Of a stretch of DNA of 64,000 nucleotides, positions 55,529 through 64,000 are shown piece after piece. The notes under the pieces are model-generated. The model was not told the origin of the DNA, ran no database searches, and was given only the letters and a program-made list of their open reading frames with translations. Both the position numbers and the translations under genes were made by a program. The DNA is taken from positions 19,765,553 through 19,829,552 of the forward strand of contig JASFXZ010000009.1 of assembly GCA_032209605.1 (NCBI GenBank), read 5' to 3'. Within the stretch, counting starts at the first letter, position 1. Every line of letters begins with the position of its first letter. This DNA comes from Mactromeris polynyma. Its lineage: Eukaryota > Mollusca > Bivalvia > Venerida > Mactridae.

Positions 55529-57555
55529 GATAGAAAATTCCCTTCAGTAAAATTATTTAAAATTTTAGCCTTATAAATAGTGAAATACCCAAATTTGGTG
55601 AAAAAATTAACACTTTTATGATACTCCAAACTTTTCACATGAGTTGCAATAAAATCTCCTTTCAGTTTTTGACTGGTAATTTGAAGTTTTATGCAACAAA
55701 CTTAAGCTGAACTGTTAAATAAATGAATTTATTACTATTTTTCTTATTTTGCAAAAAAAACACAGACTTCATAATTATAGTAGTGAGGTTACAAGATTGT
55801 CAAAGTAATACATAAGCATGTAAAAGACATGTCATCGTAAACTGCAAGCATGTAAATAGCATTTCGGTAAACAATACTTGATATGTTGATTTATCGTCGA
55901 TAAATCTTATCTGATATATCGATATCGCCGATATGCACTTTGCCGAATAAATAGCAGCTCTATATCGGAGTGCCTGAGAAAGTTTGTAACTGGCAATATT
56001 AAGTGACCCAAAAACTCTAGCGTAACCGTAGACAACAGTACAGTGGTGGACAAGAGACATGGTGCCATCACAAAGGCGTAATAAGTTAGAGAACTTAAAA
56101 CATTCTATAATTAAAGATTATAGAGTTTAACTTTGAACAAAGATGTTGGTGTCAAACTGACATCAAGAACATTAATTGTAACAGTAATATTTATGATTTG
56201 TTATTAAAATGTTGTCTGTTTAGTCAATCCCGCAATCCCAACAAATTGATATACTGGAAAAAATATTCTGCCAACAGTCCATTTTTATTTACTTGAGAAT
56301 GGTTGTAAATGAACTGTGAAGTGTCTGGGCCAATGAAAACATGTTTTACAAAATACTGACCAATAGAAATACTGCACACAAAGGTATTCTCAACTTATTT
56401 TGAATCAATAACAAGGATAAAATATGACAAAATCAATGCCATCATTACTGATGACCTACATGGTATATGTATTCTCATAAGAATAAATAGTGCAGTTTTA
56501 TATACCGCGAACGTATGAATATATTATCTGAACCATCACATTTCAAAATAAGTGTATTGAAAAGTTCTTGCTTGTCTGTAAGCTTGACGGAGAAAAAGCT
56601 GAGGTTGTGTTTTGATAGAAAAATGATCCAAACAGCAGTTATAGCTTTACGCAGGAGAGCATTTCTTTACCTAAACTGACATGGATCGGTCCTGAAAGTT
56701 CATAAACCTGTTCGTGGTCAATCTAACAGCACTATACACGTATTTATTTACATTCACTGATTTTATTACGATAAAAGCATGCACAAGAAATTTTGTGGTT
56801 TCAACCAAACCGGTGGTACCGAGGGGAAATGATTTCTTTGACTCAAACTTTTTGAGTTAAAAACTGTCCACATGAAATTTTTAAGACTATCTGTGACATG
56901 AATTTTATTATTTAAAGAGTGTTCAATGGACTAACATTGTTGATTAACACGCTATTTTAAATTATTAAATGAAGCCAAAGGCTAATTGAAAATAACATTA
57001 GAAGTTCATTTAAATGTAAAATATTTAAAACAGATTTTTTGTCAACCTTAGCAAATATCAATGGGTATGGCTAGCACTGCAAGATTCCATAGTAATTAAA
57101 GGCAAGAACACCAGCTAAGTTATCACTGGTAACTACCTGCCCTCCTTCATTGTACACACACATTTTCTGAGATCTGGACCCAGTTGCTCAAAGCTAAAAT
57201 AGTCCAATTTGCTATCAAGAGTGTTTTACGTCATGTTAAACTTTACATAGCTTTGAGAAACCCAACCTTGGACCCCTAGTACAATAACATAAAAATCTTG
57301 TAAATGTCACCTTGGTCAACACACGGCGAATGACATCAACTACCGAGTTCATTTATCACCATCAAGGTTCATACCAAACACAGCATGTCTGGTAAATAAA
57401 TCTGTGAAATGAAGAGTTTTTATGACATGTTTGTTTATGGTTATAATATACAACAAGTTGTAACAATGGTTTAAGCAGAGAAGTAGTTAAAAGACTAGAA
57501 TAAATATGTTTCCTATACCATGACAAGAAACTTAAAATTATCATGGAAGGGTATG
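55529..57555. other. Long non-coding stretch
   Basis: About 2 kb of AT-rich sequence. Frames at 55800-56060 (minus) and 57362-57544 (minus) show no domain. No gene is called. Confidence 0.4.
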
Positions 57556-57632
57556 ACCTGCCGCGACCGGGAATCGAACCCAGATCGCCGGGTTACAAGT
57601 CCAGCGCACTAACCACTGGACCACCAGAATAT
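57556..57632 (-). repeat. tRNA-like SINE head, Thr(TGT)-like
   Basis: On the minus strand an A box (tccagtggttagtgcgctgg) and a B box (gggttcgattccc) are in tRNA spacing. The anticodon loop reads cttgtaa, which would be TGT (Thr). D-arm, anticodon and T-arm pair well, but the acceptor stem does not (ctggtgg against tcgcggc). This pattern is typical of a SINE head. A real tRNA-Thr gene is unlikely. Confidence 0.65.
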
Positions 57633-57939
57633 TTGTGGATTGAAAATGAAATCAAACTTGAGCTGGAGCATTATTCACTAACATTTGAAGACTGAAACTC
57701 AGATTTGACTTTATAATTAAGTTATAGCCCGGACTAGAAAATTATATTAAAACTTGAAACAGATTTCTTAAAGACAATCATTTTGACCATGCTTCATGTA
57801 GACCAGGTAGAAAATGTGACCTCTACATACTGTTTGTTTTTCAATGATTTGACCTAACGAATAAGGTATTGACCTTCCAAGGTCACACAAAAACCAACAT
57901 TCTAGAAGCTTTTCTATGTTTAACCATCAGTGTGGGAAA

Positions 57940-58230
57940 CTAGAGCTATCACTGAAGGTGATTAATACCCCCACATTACCACTTTGTCCGACCTATTTTT
58001 ATGTCACGCAATACAACTCATCATGTAGATTTTTTGTGCAAAGTTTCATGAAATCCTCCATAAACTGTAAAAATTGTTTGCTCCACAAGTCTTTGTGAAA
58101 ATCCAAAATGGCCACCAGTCTCCCATCTTGAAAGTTATTGGGGGAAAAAATGTCACACACTACAACTGTACAATTTTTTATGTTGCACAACAAATCTTGA
58201 CCTTCAAATTGCGCCGACCATCTTTTTTCA
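57940..58230 (+). repeat. Dispersed repeat starting 'ctagagctatcactgaaggt', copy 2
   Basis: Sharp left edge shared with 18112. It continues with 'gattaatacccccac', 'aaaatggccaccagtc' and 'ttgaccttcaaattgcgccg'. It is longer than copy 1, and its right boundary is uncertain. Confidence 0.6.
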
Positions 58231-58329
58231 AGATATTTCTTGTTTATTTCTTTACTGATTTTTACCAAACATACATCAGTCTACACGGTTTACTATTAAA
58301 CATTCAGCATGCAGGGCTTATGGGGTCTT

Positions 58330-59454
58330 TGTGTTTTCTAACAGTGCAATAAACTTCTGTATGCCAATCAGGTTGTCCGCAGAAGGAAAAGTCATTATAA
58401 CCTTGTGGTTTGCCAACACTGACTTGATGGATGCCTGCCAGCATTTTAACAAACTTCAGTCCATGAATGTGTGGATGTCAGATGCCAAGTTACCTATCTA
58501 CACTAATGTCTCACCCTGAACCATTGTTTCAATTGGCTTTAAAGTGGTAGGTTTTTAAAGCAGCGTTCACTGCCTTGTTCAAGAGTTACCAATCCGTATT
58601 AAACTGAAAAACAATCTAAATGCATTCACTGTTCACTTTGGAAATCTAGAACTATCTAAAAATGCTGCTTTCCGAAATAAAGTTTAAGTTTGGATCCATT
58701 GAAATTTGTCTTCATTTCTTTGTGATTTGAGCAAGCTGTTAATGATATATTGTGTTTGTACCACAGGAATAGAGGAGGAAATCCAACATTTAACGCAAAC
58801 TGGAGTGGATCAAGTCAAGCTGAAGAGTGAACTTAATTGTTTGACGCTCACTTACACAGGAGTGAAAATAAAACAAATCTACACTTCTCTGTTTATATGG
58901 AGATAAGACTAGTGTTGCGTCTTCTCCTTAAAGTACACCATGTCAATAAGCATATACATTTGTACATCACAGGAATAATATATGTGCTTACAAAAACAAC
59001 ATTTTCTATTTATGGTACATTAGACATTAAATACACCATCAATGTGGATATATCAATAGGTAAACATAAAACTAGTCTATCTACATGCACAGAAGCATAA
59101 AGGTTTGTTTTGTCTTTATCCCTCAACATAAAGCCGCATACTAAATGACTCTTTTAGTGAATGATCAGGCTATTATTACAATAGTAAATGTCAACTTGAT
59201 GGGCCGCAAGTATGTAACAATATATTAGATCTACAAAGATACAATATTATGGCAAGCTTCAGGTTATGAAACTGCCGATGTTTTGTAATGAAGGGCTCTA
59301 AGCAAAACAACCAAATATAGACGCACAGCTAAGATCACTGACATCAGTTTAGTTCAAAATTCTATATTTTCGACTTACTGTGAAACCATTTATTGATGTT
59401 TTATACAGAAAGATTGGTCCAAACTTCACCAAAATACACAATTTTATAAAAATA
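58330..59454. other. Non-coding stretch
   Basis: Short frames only (58331-58519, 58706-58906, 58837-59100), without domain, splice or composition support. Confidence 0.35.
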
Positions 59455-59635
59455 CAGTAAAACACCACTTAATGACCACCTCAATAGAAAGACCACCTTG
59501 ATAATAATACCAACTCAATAATAAGACAACCTCGATATTAAGGACACAATTTTCCATTTTCCTTGTTTTGCTCCTTATTCAACCTCAATATTGAGACCAC
59601 CTCAATAAGAAGACCAGAATTCAAGGGTTCCTTTA
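59455..59635 (-). mobile_element. Small MITE, GAGGTGGTCTT family, one end lost
   Basis: The end cagtaaaacaccacttaat is preceded by TA. 'ttgttttgctccttattcaa', 'cctcaatattgagaccacct' and 'ttcaagggttcc' are the complement of the interior of 31137-31305. The other terminus is not found. Confidence 0.55.
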
Positions 59636-60394
59636 AAAATGTCTTACTTAATTAATTCAGTTAACAGAGTTGTTTTGCAAAGCAGAGATAGGTGATGATA
59701 AGTTAAGCATGTTATTTTACTTAACTAAGTTGACACGACCACTTCAGTATGTTTCATAGATCCAGCGGCATTTTTTACCAAATTGCAGTTAAGTACAATA
59801 ACAGACTGAGGCATATGCATTTTCTTAAACATTTACTTCAGTAACTTTGTGACATTAGCATCAGAGACAAAGTAAGTCAACACACGAAAGGTAAGAAACT
59901 TCTGATGGTGCAAATTAAGTTTTGACATCTTTACGACACAATCATAGCTGATAATTTGTTGGAAATGGTTCATCTTACTAATTCATGTCTACCAGTGGAC
60001 TTTAGTTCCATACTTTTACCATATTAAAAGACAAACTATGTTTCATTTGGAATAAATTTCCTTCAGATTGTAATGGTTTCAAATGCAAGGGCACATCAGC
60101 AATATAAATTGTATATTGCCTTTGACCATTCATATTTTCATGTATCATCAAGGCAAAGTATAAATATACTGATTCAAAGCATATTGAATTTACATCAACA
60201 ACTCATTAACAATGAACACTTGATTATGTGTTAGAAACAGCTGACATACTTTCGTAAACAGCTGACGTCGATATATGTATCAATTGTACGTTAATATTTC
60301 ACTAAAACAATAAATTTGTTCTTCTCTCCTGGTTACCCAGTCAACCATTCGGAAGATTTAGCAATATAATCGAATATTTCTGTCACCGAGTTAA

Positions 60395-60735
60395 GCCTAG
60401 GTCACAATGGAACCACAACAGGAATATGCAGGTCTGTGACGAAAATTTGGGGGATTTCGTGGCTTGTCTTGCAATGCTGTACGAGTCATAGGAAAAAATT
60501 GGTGTCCTGCAACACAAAATCTGTTGTGGCTTGAAATTCAGACTTCCCTAGTTTATGCCACGACAGATTCATCCACCTTTTGTCTACTTGGTATCGGGTA
60601 ATATTGTTCAACAATTGTACGATATTCACACGACATTAGTACGAAAAAGACATGTCATAAGTTTGGTGTCATTCTTGTGACAATCTCACGACAAGTGTAC
60701 AACATTCGTGAGTTTGTTGACATAACCTAGAAATT
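60395..60735. repeat. Degenerate repeat block of cacgaca/tgtcgtg words, probable MITE fragment
   Basis: Starting at 'ctaggtcacaatggaaccac', words such as cacgacat, tcgtgac and gtacgaa recur in both orientations. The end near 60731 (cataacctag) is a weak inverse of the start. The design (dense two-way subterminal words) resembles 1884-2551 and 53410-55525. No target duplication is recognised. Confidence 0.4.
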
Positions 60736-61058
60736 TTCTCGGTCTGTTCCTGACGTGAAAGCATCTAAAATTTAATTTGACCACTTCCTCAATATGGTTC
60801 ATTTTCTACGACATTTAACCATGACCGAAATATGTATTTCGTACGAAATAAATATTGTGGGTTTCATCGTGACCGAGGCTTTACACACTATATGGACAAA
60901 ATGTCTCTCTTTGCCTCGTTACATCAGACCTCCAATATTTCACCACAGATCCCCGATAGGTAATGTTGTTGTTTCTGTAGTGTTTTCCAACAATGCACAA
61001 TCTACTTAGATGACTACTACTACAGAATATCCCCACTACCTATGTGTTTGCTGAAGTA

Positions 61059-61204
61059 TAGTTAGACCTTATTCATTCATCGTGACCGAACATTTAGCTG
61101 ATTTCAATTTGACATGCCTAAGTAGATATGCTGGGGTCTGATATTTATTTAAGATTATATCAAGAAGTCAGATAGAAGGTTGTCAAATAAACGAGGTCAG
61201 ACTG
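61059..61204 (+). mobile_element. Small TA-flanked MITE, 146 bp (CAGTCGGACC family)
   Basis: The left end tagttagaccttattcattc and the right end aataaacgaggtcagactg are flanked by TA (61057-61058, 61205-61206). The interior 'gtctgatatttatttaagat' and 'agatagaaggttgtcaaata' matches 17480-17638 and 21540-21722. Confidence 0.68.
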
Positions 61205-61206
61205 TA

Positions 61207-62340
61207 GTTAAAATTACTAACTAGAATACGATTAGTGTTGCCGAAAACCACAACAGTCAGGTGACAACACCTGGTGCTTTACAACTAGGCATATGTCACT
61301 ACCAAACTTATGCCATTGATAAGCAAATTTAATAATGCACCACAGCGGATAACGATTATTGATTCAAACACTTTTGTGTTCAAGTCTCGCAAGGGTCACA
61401 TCCATACTTCTTTATTAGACACCAGGGCCCGGGATTATAAAGGATACTTACATTTAGCACTCAAATCACAAACCTTTCTCTTATTATTCTAACAACGACA
61501 AATATTGAAGGTTAAAAAAAACTGTTTGATAATATTAAAAAAGTGCTGAATTTTCTTTGTGGCTTATTTTTCCTGAACTCTTTTTTGAAGGAGCCACCTT
61601 GAAAGTGATGCAAACAAGCAGTTCTAGCATCTCAAACATGCTTAAATAAGTTGGGATGTATATAAATGGAATGAAGAGTCAATGAACCACCTCATGAGAA
61701 GTTATGTATATATTTCATGGAGCTAGGTTGCAGCTGAAGTTTGCAAACTGAATTTGAAAAAAAAGCATTTGAAAGATCTTCAATGTATTAATCACTCAAA
61801 ATATTCATCAAACTGTTCACTGGCTGAATATAAAACATAGCTATATCAACCCTTAGGCTATGGATCCATCCAAATATAAATATCTATAAATATATTACCC
61901 TCCAGTGCTATTTCACAAGCTACAAGATACATATCGTGTAATTTTGATCGAGGTAAGCTAAAGCATTTATGATTCAAATGAATCAATAAATAGAAAACAA
62001 ATCTACATGTATGTAAGCCAATTAAAATCAAGTTCATCGTTTCTGATCACTTTGTCATAAGATTTTGTTTGATGAATCTCAAAATACAAAATGGGGGGTG
62101 GGCTATTTTGTCCAGTATGGGACCTGTCTCCTTAGAAATACGTAATGATCCTGAAATAAAAACTGTCGAGAAACCAACCTTGCTACTGCAGGACCATAGA
62201 TAGTACGAATGTTATCAATATATGTTGAACCACTTGATGTCTTTACATCAGCCATACCCTCACCATGCTGATAAATAAGATAGGAAAAGAAACATTTCAA
62301 TGATTGAGGTTCACTAATTAAGTCCGCCTCATAAGTATTT
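61207..62340. other. Non-coding stretch
   Basis: No gene recognised. Frames at 61310-61492 and 62103-62351 (minus) lack domains, and the latter runs into the minisatellite. Confidence 0.35.
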
Positions 62341-62344
62341 TCAT

Positions 62345-63390
62345 AGACCATAATAAATATTTTTCATAGACCATAACAAGTATTTTCATGGACCATAACA
62401 AGCATTTTCATGGACCATAACAAGTATCTACATAGGCAATAATAAGTATTTTCAAGGACCATAACAAGTATTTTTGTATACCATAATGAGAACAGTGGAA
62501 CCTCTCTAAACCGGACTCCTTCAGGACCATTTGAAAATTCCGGTTTGCAGAGGTTTCCGGTTTGTAGGGGGTTTTGTCATTTTGATGCTTTTTCATACTC
62601 TTACCTAGGTTCAGGTCATTATTTATTGAATAATTGCACATCTTTGAATTTTACATGGTTCATGTATAACCACATGATATTTTTGAAGAAAATGTTCACA
62701 GTTGTAACAAACATGACTGCCTTTATTTTAAAAATGTACAAGCAAGCTTACAGAAATTCATATCTTTTGCTTTGAGATGCACATGAAATAAAATGTTTTT
62801 TTTTATGAAAAGAAAGACTCGTAAAAGTGATAATTACTGCTTTATGACAACATTGTATGTTTATGTTTTCACACGAGATCATATGTTTGAAATCAACGGA
62901 TAAAAGTTCAATCAATAGTAACTGTCATCAGCATTAATCAGACCTGACTTCCGTCAACAATAAGTGATTTTCACACCTGTGCAGTAATGTCAAACTGTTA
63001 AAAATACACAAAGTGTCAACATAATGCAATTTTTTATTCATGATGACACGCGCAGCCGAAAGTCGTTCCGGTTTTCAGAGGTGAAATTATATAAAAATCG
63101 AACCAAATTAAGTTGAATTTTCGTCCGGTTTCCGGAGTTCAGAGGTTCCCGTTTTCAGAGTGTTTTTATACAATAAAAATAGAAGAAGAACATTCAGGAC
63201 CGCAAAAAATGTCCGGTTTCGGGAGTATTCCGTAGTTTAGAGGGTCTTCGGGGAGGTTCCACTGTATCTTCATTGACCATAACAAGTATTTCCATAGACC
63301 ATAACATTTTTTTCCATAGACAATGATAAGTATTTTCATTGACCGCAACAAGTATAGAACATACATTATAAGTATTTTAATTGACATTTA
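62345..63390. repeat. 22-bp minisatellite split in two by a MITE
   Basis: Units close to 'accataacaagtattttcat' then 'gg' occur about six times at 62345-62488 and about five times at 63266-63390, with the CAGT-ended element between them. The unit type and orientation are the same on both sides, so this was one array before insertion. Confidence 0.8.
62493..63264 (+). mobile_element. CAGT-ended MITE (CCGGTTT family), 772 bp, inside a minisatellite
   Basis: The ends cagtggaacctctctaaacc and tcttcggggaggttccactg are inverse in their outer 12 bp and diverge further in. The right end is followed by TA, and the left is preceded by AA, a decayed TA. Words like ccggtttgcagagg and ccggttttcagagg recur near both ends. 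The ends are closely related to 25367-26175. No transposase frame. Confidence 0.75.
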
Positions 63391-64000
63391 AAAAAACAAC
63401 TTCTTCTATATTTTAACTTCATAATCAGACCATCATGAAGATCAAATTTCTTCAGAATCAATAGTGGTCTAATCATTGAGGTCTCACAGTACTGATAGTC
63501 CTGATTGATCAAAGTTTTGCATCATATTCAATACAATATCCTTAATACACAGAAGCACTTTGCACTAACAGTTGTTCCTGGTGTGGTGACCAGTACAAAT
63601 CATTCATTTTCAAGCCAAATTCAACTTTCCATATAAAGAAGAGGTGGAGAATGAATTGAGTGAATGCTAGTGCACCAGCATGTAAAACAACACAGGGGTT
63701 ATAACAGCTGAATGTTCACAATCCTGAAGATTTGTCGGGGGGGGGGTCTGAACACCTGTAAAATGATCTCAATCACTCAGCTGCTCTGATCGAAGCTTCA
63801 ATGACCCAGCATTACCAGATGCAGGCATCTGATGATCTCGACTATTGTAACGCATTTGTACACAAAACGTTTCGTACCAGTCGCAATTCAGGCCCCTACC
63901 CCCCCCCCCAAATCGTCGGATTTACATCGATCTAAAAGTGACCCTGGAGCCTCTAAATCCGATTTCCGGGTTAAGCAGAAACTTTAGAACCCTGACAACA
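63391..64000. other. Non-coding stretch at the window end
   Basis: It contains a G9 run near 63738 and a C10 run near 63900. No gene is seen. Confidence 0.4.

Noticed and set aside
57556..57632. tRNA-Thr gene
   Set aside because: D, anticodon and T arms fit, but the acceptor stem does not pair, which points to a SINE head.

Overview
ORGANISM. This is eukaryotic, animal, AT-rich, gene-poor DNA. A bivalve mollusc is the most likely source. The evidence is the repeat content: a repeat starting with the words 'caagagggccatgatgg', a repeat with a 'cctcaaacttcgtttg' terminal hairpin, tRNA-headed SINEs, a DIRS retrotransposon, PIF/Harbinger, pogo-like and Tc1/mariner elements, and intronless class A GPCRs of a lineage-expanded type. 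The assignment rests on recall of these families, not on a search. There are no bacterial operons, ribosome-binding sites or CRISPR arrays.

LAYOUT. 1-9 kb: a SINE-like repeat (868-1090), a 668-bp PIF/Harbinger-type MITE with TTA target duplications (1884-2551), a 35-bp minisatellite, a deleted mariner with intact ends and TA duplications (4417-5388), and a CTGAA/TTCAG-rich block (7550-7956). 9-10 kb: a 5'-truncated Tc1-like transposase with its DD34E triad intact. 10-23 kb: tRNA-like SINE heads, a foldback with a tandem array in its loop, 29-bp, 33-bp and 54-bp minisatellites, and several small TA-flanked MITEs with CAGT...ACTG ends. 23.7-25.0 kb: GPCR 1. 25.4-26.2 kb: a pogo/Tigger-like deletion derivative. 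27-35 kb: foldbacks, a four-monomer dispersed repeat, a 43-bp minisatellite of about 23 copies, a 139-bp palindrome and a 22-bp minisatellite. 35.4-40.35 kb: a structurally complete DIRS1-type tyrosine-recombinase retrotransposon with gag-like ORF, RT/RNase H/methyltransferase-like ORF, tyrosine recombinase, 137-bp inverted terminal repeats and an internal complementary region; a 14-bp tandem duplication breaks its RT-RNase H frame. 42-48 kb: a 37-bp minisatellite of about 28 copies, a composite CAGT MITE, a SINE and another 37-bp minisatellite. 50.7-52.2 kb: GPCR 2. 53.4-55.5 kb: a complete-ended but internally deleted PIF/Harbinger element with an in-frame 90-bp intron. 55-64 kb: mostly unassigned sequence, SINE and MITE fragments, and a minisatellite split by a MITE.

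HOW IT FITS TOGETHER. Only the two GPCRs look like host genes. They share orientation, conserved-motif variants and a likely recent ancestor, so they probably belong to a local cluster of orphan peptide/amine-type receptors. Nearly everything else is mobile or tandem DNA, which gives a dated record of insertion, deletion and nesting. The most informative system is the DIRS element: the internal complementary region and the two ends share exactly one ATT trinucleotide, which identifies the circle junction.
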